Shown here piece by piece: positions 42,756 through 52,146 of a stretch of 58,944 bases of DNA. The notes beneath the pieces were generated by a model. That model did no database searches, was not told the DNA's origin, and was given only the letters and a program-made list of their open reading frames with translations. Made by a program: the position numbers and the translations under genes. Position 1 is the first letter of the stretch; each line of letters starts with the position of its first letter. The stretch is from JAVBNW01 sp031551255 (GTDB lineage Bacteria; Bacillota; Clostridia; Christensenellales; UBA1750). The DNA is taken from contig JAVBNW010000063.1 of assembly GCA_031551255.1 (NCBI GenBank), positions 1-58,944 on the forward strand, in the 5' to 3' direction.

Positions 42756-43960
42756 CGATGAAAAAGCAATGTGTCGCGATGCTGCTTGCGGGGGGACAGG
42801 GCTCCCGGCTGGGCGTGCTGACGCACAACATGGCAAAGCCTGCCGTCCCCTTTGGCGGTAAGTACCGTATCATCGACTTTCCGCTGTCGAACTGCTCGAA
42901 TTCCTCGATCGACACCGTGGGCGTGCTTACGCAGTATCAGCCTCTGGAGCTCAATGCGTACATAGGCTCGGGCATGCCCTGGGATCTTGACCGCATTAGC
43001 GGCGGCGTGTTTGTGTTGCCTCCTTATGTAAAGGGCAAGACCGGCACCTGGTATAAGGGGACGGCCAATGCCATCTACCAAAACCTTTCGTTCATCGCCC
43101 AGTACGACCCGGATTACGTGCTCCTTTTGAGCGGAGATCACATCTATAAAATGGATTATTCCGCGATGCTCGCCTCCCACAGAAAGAACAAGGCGGATTG
43201 CACGATCGCGGTAATCGAGGTGCCGTGGGAGGAAGCGTCCCGTTTTGGCATCATGGCCACCGGAGACGACGGGGCCATTATCGAATTCGCCGAAAAGCCC
43301 AAGGAGCCCAAGAGCAACTTGGCCTCGATGGGCATTTACATCTTCAACTGGAACGTGCTGAGGCGCTATCTGATCGCCGACGAGAAAAACGCCAAATCTT
43401 CCAACGACTTTGGCAAGGATGTCATCCCTGCCATGCTCAAGGATAAGATGCGCATGTTTGCGTATTCGTTTTCCGGCTATTGGAAGGATGTGGGCACGAT
43501 CGAATCGTTATGGGAGGCGAATATGGATTTGATCGCCGACCCGCCCCGATTTAACCTGTACGACAGCTCTTGGCGCATCTATTCGCGCAACCCGAACATG
43601 CCGCCGCACTACATCGGCCCCAATAGCCGCGTAAGCACATCCATGATAACCGAAGGCTCGGAGGTGATGGGGGATGTGTCGGGCTCGATCCTCTTTTCCG
43701 GGGTTAGGATCGACACGGGCGCGCAGGTGGAGGATTCGGTAATCATGAACAACGCCGTGGTCGGCAAAAACGCCGTCGTACGCCGCGCGATTGTCGCCGA
43801 GGGCGCGGTGATCGGAGACGGCGCGACAATCGGGGATATGTCGGGCGAAATCGCCGTGGTGGGCGAATACGCGCTCATCCCGGCGGGCGCAACCGTCAAA
43901 CCCGGCGAGCAGGTTCCCTCGGGCAATACCCCCGCTATGCGGGCGATGGAGGAGGAGTAG
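42752..43960 (+). CDS. glgC: Glucose-1-phosphate adenylyltransferase, catalytic subunit
   Basis: A 402-residue ADP-glucose pyrophosphorylase that makes ADP-glucose from glucose-1-phosphate and ATP, the committed step of glycogen synthesis. The nucleotide-binding loop LLAGGQGSRLGVLT, KPAVPFGGKYRIIDF, the catalytic-type Asp in SGDHIYKMDY, and VIEVPWEEASRFGIMA and EFAEKPKEPKS are intact. The C-terminal left-handed beta-helix carries allosteric sites. The ATG at 42752 overlaps the glgB stop (ATGA), and glgD starts two bases after its stop, so the three are one unit. Confidence 0.96.
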   Translation: MTMKKQCVAMLLAGGQGSRLGVLTHNMAKPAVPFGGKYRIIDFPLSNCSNSSIDTVGVLTQYQPLELNAYIGSGMPWDLDRISGGVFVLPPYVKGKTGTWYKGTANAIYQNLSFIAQYDPDYVLLLSGDHIYKMDYSAMLASHRKNKADCTIAVIEVPWEEASRFGIMATGDDGAIIEFAEKPKEPKSNLASMGIYIFNWNVLRRYLIADEKNAKSSNDFGKDVIPAMLKDKMRMFAYSFSGYWKDVGTIESLWEANMDLIADPPRFNLYDSSWRIYSRNPNMPPHYIGPNSRVSTSMITEGSEVMGDVSGSILFSGVRIDTGAQVEDSVIMNNAVVGKNAVVRRAIVAEGAVIGDGATIGDMSGEIAVVGEYALIPAGATVKPGEQVPSGNTPAMRAMEEE

Positions 43961-43962
43961 CC

Positions 43963-45090
43963 ATGAAAGACGCATTCGGCATCATCATTACAGGGGACAG
44001 CGAGCTGCGCATGAGCGAGCTGACGCGCTCCCGTTCGATCGCCGCGCTGCCGTTTGGGTGCCGCTATCGCGTGATCGATCTGATCCTCTCCAACATGGTG
44101 CATTCGGGCATGACGAACGTGGGTATCATCGCCCAGAAAAACTATCACTCGCTGATGGACCATCTCGAATCCGGCAAGGAATGGGATCTTTCGCGCAAGC
44201 GCGACGGGCTGTTCGTGCTTCCCCCCTATGTTACGCGCGAAAACACCGGCTCGTATACCGGCATGCTCGACGCCATACGCTCCAATATGGGCTACGTGCG
44301 TCGCTCGGCCCAGCGCTACGCGGTGATTTCCGGCAGCCATACGCTGTTTAACATGTGCTTTGACGATATGATGGATGCGCACATGAAAACCGGCGCGGAT
44401 ATCACCATCCTTTACAATGTCGCCCGCTTCGAGGCTGCGGACGACTCTTCGCAATCCCAGCGCGTATACCTTGATATGGATCAGAACGGCCGCGTTAGGG
44501 ATATCGAGATCGATCCGATCATGCCGCGGTATCAGTCGCTTTCCATGGACGTATACATCATGGAGAAATCCCTTTTGCAATATTTGGTGGATACCGCCAA
44601 CGCGCACGGGCAGACGGACTTCGCCCGCGACGTGCTGCAAAAGATGTACGGCGATCTGCGCGTGTTCGGCTACCGCTACGACGGCAACGTCGCGCGCATC
44701 GAGTCGGTGGAGGCGTATTATCGCTTCAACATGAGCCTTCTGGAGCCCTCGGTGCGCAGGCAGATGCTCATGGGCCCGCATCCGGTGCTCACCAAGGTAA
44801 AAGACGAGGTGCCCGCGCGCTACGAGCAGGGGGCGGAAATCTCCAACAGCCTTGTCGCCGACGGCTGCATCATAGAAGGCAAGGTGGAAAATTCCGTATT
44901 GTTCCGCGGCGTAAGGGTGGGCAAGGGCTGCGTGGTGAAAGATTGCATTCTGATGCAAAATTCCGAAATCCAGGACGGTGCGCAGCTGAGTTATGTAATT
45001 ACCGACAAAAACGCGTTTATCAAGCGCGATCGGCGGCTCATGGGGCAACCTACATACCCCGTGGTGATCGCGAAGAATTCCATCATCTGA
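43963..45090 (+). CDS. glgD: GlgD, regulatory subunit of ADP-glucose pyrophosphorylase
   Basis: A 375-residue GlgC paralogue. The start of the protein keeps the fold but the GGxGxRL loop is replaced (IIITGDSELRMSELT), so catalysis is unlikely. The remaining fold (FGCRYRVIDLILSNM, GSYTGMLDAIRSNMGY, and a C-terminal beta-helix with ISNSLVADGCIIEG) is intact. GlgC/GlgD heteromers are a Firmicutes trait in which GlgD enhances GlgC activity. It follows glgC by two bases. Confidence 0.95.
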   Translation: MKDAFGIIITGDSELRMSELTRSRSIAALPFGCRYRVIDLILSNMVHSGMTNVGIIAQKNYHSLMDHLESGKEWDLSRKRDGLFVLPPYVTRENTGSYTGMLDAIRSNMGYVRRSAQRYAVISGSHTLFNMCFDDMMDAHMKTGADITILYNVARFEAADDSSQSQRVYLDMDQNGRVRDIEIDPIMPRYQSLSMDVYIMEKSLLQYLVDTANAHGQTDFARDVLQKMYGDLRVFGYRYDGNVARIESVEAYYRFNMSLLEPSVRRQMLMGPHPVLTKVKDEVPARYEQGAEISNSLVADGCIIEGKVENSVLFRGVRVGKGCVVKDCILMQNSEIQDGAQLSYVITDKNAFIKRDRRLMGQPTYPVVIAKNSII

Positions 45091-45170
45091 CGCTGCCTGC
45101 CCGTCTAAACCCGCTTCTTGCGAAAGTCCGATACGCCATTCTTTCGATTCTTCCCAAGTACGCGTCGCGC

Positions 45171-45202
45171 GCCGGGTTGTATCCACCTCGTGGCAACCCG
45201 GC
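45171..45202. other. Strong hairpin between glgD and glgA
   Basis: GCCGGGTTG (45171-45179) and CCAC pair with GTGG and CAACCCGGC (45190-45202), with a three-base TAT bulge and a CTC loop. No T tract follows, so it is not a standard terminator; it might protect the glgBCD mRNA 3' end or attenuate glgA. It lies in a 289-base gap that otherwise holds nothing clear beyond a possible TATATT -10 near 45345. Confidence 0.5.
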
Positions 45203-45379
45203 GGCACGCGAAGAGCGCATACCATTTTTACCGCCTTTCTTTGAGGAACTGATGTGGGCATAGAAATAAAAGGGATGTGGCGAGGGCGGCGCGAGTTTTG
45301 TCCCCCGTTTTTGCCATGATGTTCTTAGGCTCTACATCGGAGGTATATATTCTCTATCACGAACAAGGAGTTGGAAAAC

Positions 45380-46825
45380 ATGAAAGTTCTTTTTGCCGCA
45401 TCAGAATGCGCGCCTTTTGCCAAAACGGGAGGGCTTGCCGACGTCGTGGGCGCTCTGCCCAAGGAACTTGCGCGGCTCGGGGACGACGTGCGGGTGATCA
45501 TGCCGCTATACCGGGATGTGGCGGATAACTGGCGCGACAAGATGTCGCACAAGCTGTATTTCTATATAAACCTCGGTTGGCGCAGGCAGTATTGTGGTAT
45601 TGAAGAGTTAAAGCTGGGCGGCGTCACAACGTACTTTATCGACAACGAGTATTATTTCAATCGGTCGTCGATCTACGGCTATGGTGGAGATGAAGGCGAG
45701 CGCTACGCATTTTTCTGCCGCGCGGTGCTGGAGGCCCTTCCGCTGATCGATTTCCATCCCGACGTGCTGCATTGTCACGATTGGCAGGCAGGCATGATTC
45801 CGGCGCTTTTGTGCGAACAGTACGGCGCGCTCGCGTTTTACCAGGGCATCAAAACCGTTTTCACCATCCACAACCTGCAGTATCAGGGCGTGTTCGGCAT
45901 TGACTACATCGACAGCCTGCTGGGCTTTGGCCTTGATAAATATACCAACGATAAACTCGAGTTTTACGGCTGCGCTTCGTTTATGAAGGCGGGGCTCGTG
46001 TATTCCGATCACATCACCACCGTGAGCCGTGCATATGCGCAGGAGATTCAAACGGGGTATTACGGCGAGCGGCTCGACGGGCTGCTCAGGGCGCGTTCGG
46101 AACAATTGACGGGCGTAATCAACGGCATCGATACGGATGTGTTCAACCCACAGACCGACTCTATGATCTACCAGCCCTACAGCGGTGATACTTGGCGAAA
46201 GCGCAAGGCGCTCAATAAAGCTAGCCTGCAGGCCGACTTGGGGCTGGACCCGAACCCCGACGCGCCGCTTATCGGCCTCGTAACGAGGCTTTCCCCGCAA
46301 AAGGGGCTCGATCTTGTCGAGCGCGTATTTGCAGAGATGGTGGGCGACGGCATCGAATTTGCTATTTTAGGCAAGGGCGACGAGCGCTTTGTCAACTTCT
46401 TTTCCTGGGCCGCCTGGCGCTATGGCGGGCAGGTGGCGACGCGCATCGAAATGAACGAGACGCTGGCGCACAGAATCTATGCAGGTTGCGATATGCTACT
46501 GATGCCTTCGCAGTTTGAGCCCTGCGGCCTTTCGCAGATGATCGCCATGCGCTACGGCACTGTGCCGATCGTACGCGAAACCGGTGGGCTGAGGGACACG
46601 GTGCTTTCGTACAATGAGTTCAGTGGCGAGGGCAACGGCTTTACGTTCTTTAATTACAACGCGCACGATATGCTCGCGGTGGTGCGCCGCGCGGTGGGCT
46701 TTTACCGCGGCGATAAGGCCGTGTGGGATGCGCTGGTGAAGCGCGGCATGGAAAGCGATTTTAGCTGGGAGCATTCGGCGAAGGAATACCGGGAGATTTA
46801 TCAAAAGCTGGCGGCCGATAGATAG
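45380..46825 (+). CDS. glgA: Glycogen synthase (ADP-glucose)
   Basis: A 481-residue GT5 glycogen synthase that adds glucose from ADP-glucose to glycogen. The ADP-glucose-binding KTGGL (Lys15) lies near the N terminus; HCHDWQAG, TVFTIHNLQYQGVF, TRLSPQKGLD and the C-terminal LMPSQFEPCGLSQMIAMRYGT are family motifs. The ATG at 45380 has AGGAG nine bases upstream. It is 289 bases after glgD and may have its own promoter. A structured, T-poor hairpin region follows (46840-46902), then the glgP promoter. Confidence 0.96.
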   Translation: MKVLFAASECAPFAKTGGLADVVGALPKELARLGDDVRVIMPLYRDVADNWRDKMSHKLYFYINLGWRRQYCGIEELKLGGVTTYFIDNEYYFNRSSIYGYGGDEGERYAFFCRAVLEALPLIDFHPDVLHCHDWQAGMIPALLCEQYGALAFYQGIKTVFTIHNLQYQGVFGIDYIDSLLGFGLDKYTNDKLEFYGCASFMKAGLVYSDHITTVSRAYAQEIQTGYYGERLDGLLRARSEQLTGVINGIDTDVFNPQTDSMIYQPYSGDTWRKRKALNKASLQADLGLDPNPDAPLIGLVTRLSPQKGLDLVERVFAEMVGDGIEFAILGKGDERFVNFFSWAAWRYGGQVATRIEMNETLAHRIYAGCDMLLMPSQFEPCGLSQMIAMRYGTVPIVRETGGLRDTVLSYNEFSGEGNGFTFFNYNAHDMLAVVRRAVGFYRGDKAVWDALVKRGMESDFSWEHSAKEYREIYQKLAADR

Positions 46826-46839
46826 TTTGCGTTCACTTT

Positions 46840-46902
46840 CCGGTACCCGGCATGACGCCTTGCGTCGCCCCGGCTGCGGGATGTTTCCCGCCGCATAACC
46901 GG
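46840..46902. other. Structured region between glgA and glgP
   Basis: An outer stem CCGGT (46840-46844) / ACCGG (46898-46902) encloses a GCGGG (46876-46880) / CCCGC (46887-46891) hairpin. There is no T tract directly after it. It may act as an imperfect terminator after glgA or separate the glgA and glgP transcripts. Confidence 0.4.
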
Positions 46903-46908
46903 TAAACC

Positions 46909-46937
46909 TTGATCGACATTTTTTTCAATGCTATAAT
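46909..46937 (+). promoter_or_regulatory. Sigma-A promoter of glgP
   Basis: -35 TTGATC (46909-46914), 17-base spacer, -10 TATAAT (46932-46937) with an extended TGC in front. It lies 57 bases before the GTG start of glgP, so glycogen breakdown can be transcribed separately from synthesis. Confidence 0.75.
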
Positions 46938-46993
46938 TCACAAAGAGTGCGAGCTAAACCGGGCCGCGATGACGGATGTTTGGAGGATCACGC

Positions 46994-49438
46994 GTGAGAG
47001 TTTATGATAAGGATTTCATCGTCGAACAGGTGAAGGGCAAGATTGAGCGCAACTTCGGCTGCACGCTGGAGGAGGCGACGGACGACCAGAAGTATGCCGC
47101 GATTTCCATGACAGTGCGCGACCAGATCATGGAAAAGTGGACGGCGAGCCGCCGCCGCAGGCACCAGGCGCACAGCCGCAGGCTGTTCTACCTGTCCGTA
47201 GAATTTTTGATGGGGCGCGCGCTTCATAACAACGTGATCAACCTCTTGCAGTCGAACGCCTATACCGAGGCCTGCCGCGAAATGGGCATCCGGCCCGACG
47301 ATATTTCCGAAAGCGAGCAGGACCCGGGGCTGGGCAACGGCGGCTTGGGCCGGTTGGCCGCCTGTTTTCTGGATTCTATCGCCACGCTCAGGCTTCCGGC
47401 GATGGGCTGCTCCATCCGCTACGAATACGGGCTTTTCAAGCAAAAGATTATCGATGGGCAGCAGGTGGAAACCCCCGATAATTGGCTCGAAAACGGAAAT
47501 ATATGGGAAGTTCCGGTGCCCGCCGAGGCGAAGGAAATTCACTTTGGCGGCCGCGTGGAGGTAGACAACAGCGTCTCCCCGCCGCGGGTGCACCACTTGG
47601 ATTACACCACGGTGATCGCCATGCCCTACGACATGCCCTGCATCGGCTATGACACCGATGTGGTGGTGCCGTTGCGCCTGTGGAGCGCGCGCGCGCCCAA
47701 GCGGATGGATATGGCGAAGTTCAACTCCGGCGATTTTGTGCGCGCCAACGACGAGCTGGATACCGCCGAGGCGATTTCCAAGGTGCTGTATCCGGACGAC
47801 AATCACTACACCGGGCGGGAATTGCGCCTGAAGCAGCATTATTTCTTTACATCCGCAACCATCCAGTACATCATCGCCAATTACAAAAAGTATATGGATG
47901 GCGATATCCGCCAGCTCGCGGATAAGGTGATGATTCACATCAACGACACCCACCCGGGGCTTGCGATTCCGGAGTTGATGCGCATCCTCATCGACCAGGA
48001 AGGGCTTTCCTGGGACGAGGCGGAGGACATCGTGCGCCACACGTTTGCCTACACCAACCACACCATCATGGCCGAGGCGCTCGAGCGCTGGCCAGAGGAG
48101 ATGGTGCAGCGCGTATTGCCGCGCATCTATATGATCCTCAAAGAGATGAACGAGCGCTGGTGCCGCTCGCTGTGGACGTACTATCCCGGCCAGTGGGATA
48201 GAATCGGCTCCATGGCCATCTTGTCGTTCGGGCAGTTGCAGATGGCGAACCTGTGCTGCGCGTACTCGTTCTCGGTGAACGGCGTATCGCAGCTGCACGC
48301 GGACATTCTCAAAAAAGAGACGTTTCGGGATTTTTATTTGATCGCCCCCGAGAAGTACATCGGCATCACCAACGGCATTACGCACAGGCGCTGGCTCATG
48401 CTCTCCAACCCCAGGCTTTCCAAGCTCATCACCGAATCCATCGGAGATAAGTGGATCAAGGAGCCCGAGCGGCTGGAAGAACTCATGCCGTTTGCGCAGG
48501 ACGCCGCGTTTCTTGAGGAGTTTAAGACAATCAAGTACAAGAACAAACAATGGTTTGCCAAGTGGCTCAAGCGTTATCAGGGCACGATGGTGGATCCGGA
48601 CACGATGTTCGACGTGCAAGCCAAGCGCCTGCACGAATATAAGCGCCAGTTGCTCAACGTATTGCACATCCTCTACCTATACCAAAGGCTCGATGAAGAC
48701 TCGGGCTTCGAAATAGCACCGCGCACGTTTATCTTCGGTGCGAAGGCCGCGCCCGGCTACCACCGCGCCAAGCTGATCATACGCCTGATCAACGCCGTCG
48801 CCACGATGATCGAGAAGCATCCGCGCGCCCGCAAGTATTTGCGAATCGTCTTCCTGGAGAATTACGGCGTTACCTCCGCCGAACATCTGATGCCCGCCGC
48901 CAACGTTTCCGAGCAACTCTCCACCGCCGGCAAGGAGGCCAGCGGCACCGGCAACATGAAGTTTATGATGAACGGCGCGGTGACCGTGGGCACGATGGAC
49001 GGCGCGAACATCGAAATTGCCGAACGGGTGGGCGAGGACAATATCTACATCTTCGGTTTGCGCGCCAACGAGGTTTCCGATCTGTACGTGCACAACAGCT
49101 ACCTGGCCGGCGAGGTATACGAGCAGAGCCCGGGGCTTCGAAAGGTGCTGGATATGTTAATCGACGGCAACATCCTCCCCGGCGAGCCGCGCGCGTTTGC
49201 CGAGCTTTATCACGCGCTGCTCTTTGGGGATTTCGGAGGCATGGCCGACCCTTACCTGGTGCTGAAGGATTTTGCGGACTACGCGCGCGCTCAGGCCCTG
49301 GTCGACCGCGACTATCGCGCGGGCGATCAGTTCGTGGCTAAATGCGTGATCAACACGGCCAAGAGCGGGTATTTCTCCTCCGACAGGACGATCGGAGAGT
49401 ACAACCAGGCGATTTGGCGGCTCGAACCGCTGGTATAG
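46994..49438 (+). CDS. glgP: Glycogen phosphorylase
   Basis: An 814-residue GT35 alpha-glucan phosphorylase that releases glucose-1-phosphate from glycogen. The start is GTG 46994 (GGAGG upstream; a longer frame begins at 46976). DPGLGNGGLGRLAACFLDS, HINDTHP and the pyridoxal-phosphate Lys in EASGTGNMKFMMNG (about residue 656) are intact, with TMDGANIEI after. It has its own promoter and is followed by a GH13 enzyme 98 bases on. Together with glgBCDA it completes the glycogen cycle. Confidence 0.96.
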   Translation: MRVYDKDFIVEQVKGKIERNFGCTLEEATDDQKYAAISMTVRDQIMEKWTASRRRRHQAHSRRLFYLSVEFLMGRALHNNVINLLQSNAYTEACREMGIRPDDISESEQDPGLGNGGLGRLAACFLDSIATLRLPAMGCSIRYEYGLFKQKIIDGQQVETPDNWLENGNIWEVPVPAEAKEIHFGGRVEVDNSVSPPRVHHLDYTTVIAMPYDMPCIGYDTDVVVPLRLWSARAPKRMDMAKFNSGDFVRANDELDTAEAISKVLYPDDNHYTGRELRLKQHYFFTSATIQYIIANYKKYMDGDIRQLADKVMIHINDTHPGLAIPELMRILIDQEGLSWDEAEDIVRHTFAYTNHTIMAEALERWPEEMVQRVLPRIYMILKEMNERWCRSLWTYYPGQWDRIGSMAILSFGQLQMANLCCAYSFSVNGVSQLHADILKKETFRDFYLIAPEKYIGITNGITHRRWLMLSNPRLSKLITESIGDKWIKEPERLEELMPFAQDAAFLEEFKTIKYKNKQWFAKWLKRYQGTMVDPDTMFDVQAKRLHEYKRQLLNVLHILYLYQRLDEDSGFEIAPRTFIFGAKAAPGYHRAKLIIRLINAVATMIEKHPRARKYLRIVFLENYGVTSAEHLMPAANVSEQLSTAGKEASGTGNMKFMMNGAVTVGTMDGANIEIAERVGEDNIYIFGLRANEVSDLYVHNSYLAGEVYEQSPGLRKVLDMLIDGNILPGEPRAFAELYHALLFGDFGGMADPYLVLKDFADYARAQALVDRDYRAGDQFVAKCVINTAKSGYFSSDRTIGEYNQAIWRLEPLV

Positions 49439-49536
49439 CGGCCGCCGGGTCGCGGCGGGGATCAACGCCGCGTTTCCTTACAGAAGGGACAAGGCCTGGC
49501 GAGAGGCCGCGGTAAATCCACCGGAAGGGGATAGCC

Positions 49537-51510
49537 ATGGCGACTGTGGAGCACGATTCGCGCGATGTGTTTTTTCGCTCTCCTTCGGGCGCGGTAACCT
49601 GTGGAACCCACGTCGTGCTCAGGCTCAGGGTGGATGCGTCGCTGGAAGGCGCGCATGCGGCGCTGAGGCTGTGGACGGCGGGCGAGGAAACCTACGTTGA
49701 GATGGGAGATGCGGGCGTCGGCGGCGTGTGGCATACATTTGAGACCGCGATTGAAGCCCCGGCGGAGCCCTGCCTTATTTGGTATCATTTTGTAATCCGT
49801 TTATCCTCCGGACAGATTCATTACGGCAATGCGGACGACAACATGGGCGGCGTGGGGCGCGTGTGGGAAAATACGCCCCCCTCGTTTCAGATCACCGTAT
49901 ACGACGGCCGCTTTGCGCCCCCGCGTTGGATGCGCGACGGCATCATGTATCAAATATTTCCCGACAGGTTTTACGACGGCTATGCGGGCGAACTGCTCAA
50001 GCGACGCCCCGAGATCAAGGTGCATAAGGATTGGTACGAGCCCCCCGATCGCATCGAGGCGGAGAGAACCGGGGATAACATCGCCAAGGATTTTTTCGGT
50101 GGCAACCTCAAGGGCATTGAAAAGAAGCTGGACTATTTGCACTCCCTGAATATCAGTATCATCTACTTAAACCCCGTCTTCAAGGCGCATTCCAACCATA
50201 AATACGATGCGGGCGACTATACGCAGATCGACCCGACCTTTGGTGATAACGAAGATTTTCGATCGCTGTGCGCCGTCGCGCGCAAAAAGGGCATGCGCGT
50301 GGTGCTCGACGGCGCGTTTTCTCATACCGGGGAGGACAGCGTATACTTTAACCGCTATGGGCGATATGATTCGGTCGGCGCCTACCAATCGAAAGACTCG
50401 CCCTATTACGCGTGGTATAAGTTCAATCAATTTCCGGACGACTACGTGTGTTGGTGGGGCGTGCCCACGCTGCCCGAGGTCAACGAAATGCACCCGGATT
50501 TTCTTGATTTTATCATCCGCGGCCGCGATGCCGTGATCGCCAGATGGCTGCGCATGGGCGCGAGCGGCTGGCGGCTGGATGTTGCGGACGAGCTGCCGGA
50601 TGAGTTCATCGCGATGCTGCGCGCGAGGGTCCGCAAAGAGGTGGGGGATGCGTGCGTCATCGGTGAGGTGTGGGAGGACGCCACCAATAAGGTGGCCTAC
50701 GGGCAGCCGCGCACGTACGCGCTGGGCAGAGGGCTCGACAGCGTGATGAACTACCCCCTGCGCTCGGCGCTGATCGACTTTCTCATGTTGCGCGAGAGGG
50801 CCGCGCGCACGCGCAGGCGGCTTCTTTCGCAGAAAGAAAACTACCCGAGGCCCATGTACTATTCGCTGATGAACCTTATAGGTTCGCACGACCGATCGCG
50901 CACGGTAAATGTGCTTGCGGACTGCGAGTCGCCCGACATACCTGCCGAAGAAATGGGAACCTACCGCATGACAAAGCAGCAATACGAATTGGGCGCGGCG
51001 CGCCTTCGCTTGATGTCGGCTTTGATTGCCGCGATGCCGGGCATGCCCTCGGTATATTACGGCGATGAGGCCGGCCTTGAGGGGCTTAGGGACCCGTACT
51101 GTCGCTTTGCCTATCCCTGGGGCCGCGAAGATGAGGCGTTGCTTGGACATTTTCGGCATATTCTATCGCTCAGGCGCCGCATACAGCCGCTGCGCACCGG
51201 CGAATTGGAGATCTTCGCCCCACACGAGGACGTGCTGTGTCTCGTGCGCTCGATCCGTGGCGGGCTCGATGCGCTGGGAATTCCGGCGGACGACGGGCTT
51301 GCGTTCCTGGCGGTGAACCGTTCGGCGGAGCCAAGGCGCGTCGTGCTGGATTTGAGCACGTTGGGCGTAAGCATACTCTTTGCCCAAGACGGACAGGCAT
51401 ACGATTGCCCGGGCGGGGTGCTTTCGCTTTCGCTTGGGCCGATGAGCTATGCGCTGCTGATCGACAAGGGAACGCAGATGCTGTTGGACGATTCCCCCAG
51501 CGCGTTTTAG
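49537..51510 (+). CDS. GH13 alpha-glycosidase, neopullulanase/cyclomaltodextrinase-like
   Basis: A 657-residue alpha-amylase-family enzyme. The N-terminal beta domain (about 1-120) precedes the barrel with MYQIFPDRFYDG, IYLNPVFKAHSNHKYD, VLDGAFSHTG, nucleophile in GWRLDVADE (Asp348), acid/base in VIGEVWED (Glu377) and SHD (Asp452). No signal peptide is seen, so it probably debranches or hydrolyses glycogen limit dextrins or imported maltodextrins in the cytoplasm. The barrel resembles GH13 neopullulanases; specificity is not certain. ATG 49537 has AAGGGGA upstream. It is 98 bases after glgP and likely co-regulated. Confidence 0.92.
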   Translation: MATVEHDSRDVFFRSPSGAVTCGTHVVLRLRVDASLEGAHAALRLWTAGEETYVEMGDAGVGGVWHTFETAIEAPAEPCLIWYHFVIRLSSGQIHYGNADDNMGGVGRVWENTPPSFQITVYDGRFAPPRWMRDGIMYQIFPDRFYDGYAGELLKRRPEIKVHKDWYEPPDRIEAERTGDNIAKDFFGGNLKGIEKKLDYLHSLNISIIYLNPVFKAHSNHKYDAGDYTQIDPTFGDNEDFRSLCAVARKKGMRVVLDGAFSHTGEDSVYFNRYGRYDSVGAYQSKDSPYYAWYKFNQFPDDYVCWWGVPTLPEVNEMHPDFLDFIIRGRDAVIARWLRMGASGWRLDVADELPDEFIAMLRARVRKEVGDACVIGEVWEDATNKVAYGQPRTYALGRGLDSVMNYPLRSALIDFLMLRERAARTRRRLLSQKENYPRPMYYSLMNLIGSHDRSRTVNVLADCESPDIPAEEMGTYRMTKQQYELGAARLRLMSALIAAMPGMPSVYYGDEAGLEGLRDPYCRFAYPWGREDEALLGHFRHILSLRRRIQPLRTGELEIFAPHEDVLCLVRSIRGGLDALGIPADDGLAFLAVNRSAEPRRVVLDLSTLGVSILFAQDGQAYDCPGGVLSLSLGPMSYALLIDKGTQMLLDDSPSAF

Positions 51511-51559
51511 CGTGCAACGTTAAATCCGAGTGAAAAGATCGGAATTACCCGAAAACCCC

Positions 51560-51588
51560 TTGTAAGACATGAGGACAGGGTATATAAT
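51560..51588 (+). promoter_or_regulatory. Sigma-A promoter of the redox gene cluster
   Basis: -35 TTGTAA (51560-51565), 17-base spacer, -10 TATAAT (51583-51588), 65 bases before the DUF1858 gene start. It probably drives the DUF1858, rubredoxin, FprA and ferritin-like genes. Confidence 0.75.
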
Positions 51589-51652
51589 GTGGTCAACAAG
51601 CGGCCAAGGCCGCGTGGCGGCAAGGCGCCACCCTATTAGAGGAGGAATTATC

Positions 51653-51856
51653 TTGGAAAATATCAATAAGGAAATGACCATTGGCGAAGTGCTCGCCAAG
51701 GATACGAACACCGCCCGCATTTTCATCCAATACGGCATGCATTGCCTCGGATGCCCGCATTCGCAGGGCGAATCCATCGAACAGGCGGGCATGGTGCACG
51801 GCGTTGATGTCGATGCGCTCGTGGGCGAGCTAAACACCTATTTCGCTTCGGTGTGA
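51653..51856 (+). CDS. DUF1858 (hybrid-cluster-associated redox disulfide) protein
   Basis: A 67-residue protein from TTG 51653 with GAGGAGGA seven bases upstream. It matches the small DUF1858 domain: NKEMTIGEVLAKDTNTARIFIQYGMHCLGCPHSQGESIEQA, with a conserved redox-type CLGC pair. Such proteins occur near hybrid-cluster and other anaerobic redox proteins. It leads the rubredoxin, FprA and ferritin-like genes, suggesting a role in oxidative or nitrosative stress. Confidence 0.85.
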   Translation: MENINKEMTIGEVLAKDTNTARIFIQYGMHCLGCPHSQGESIEQAGMVHGVDVDALVGELNTYFASV

Positions 51857-51892
51857 GGCTTGGGCGGCTACATAAATAAGGAGGCGGCCAGT

Positions 51893-52048
51893 TTGACTAA
51901 ATATGTATGCCAGTTGTGCGGCTATGTGTACGATCCTGCGCAGGGCGACGGCGCCGATATCCCGGCGGGAACTGCGTTTGAAGATTTGCCCGAGGATTGG
52001 GTGTGCCCGTTGTGCGGTGCCGGCAAGGGAGACTTTACGCCCGAGTGA
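51893..52048 (+). CDS. Rubredoxin
   Basis: A 51-residue rubredoxin from TTG 51893 with AAGGAGG upstream. Both CxxCG knuckles are present (CQLCGYVYDPAQGD and CPLCGAGKGDF), as is the GTAFEDLPEDWVCP segment. It carries one Fe bound by four Cys and is a one-electron carrier in the cytoplasm. Here it most likely donates electrons to FprA, encoded 98 bases downstream, and perhaps to rubrerythrin. Confidence 0.96.
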   Translation: MTKYVCQLCGYVYDPAQGDGADIPAGTAFEDLPEDWVCPLCGAGKGDFTPE

Positions 52049-52146
52049 TCGTTTTTTGATACGCCATCCGCGACGGGCCGCTCTTTTTGGGCGTCCCGTC
52101 GTCTATGTTCGGAGGTATTTCCCGATGAACGGAGAGGAGAAATTTC

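Noticed and set aside
46988..48667. 559-residue open frame on the minus strand across glgP, and similar long frames over glgC/glgD (43609-45261) and glgB (41139-42593)
   Set aside because: They mirror well-conserved genes on the plus strand and have no recognisable domain, a common effect of GC-rich codon use.
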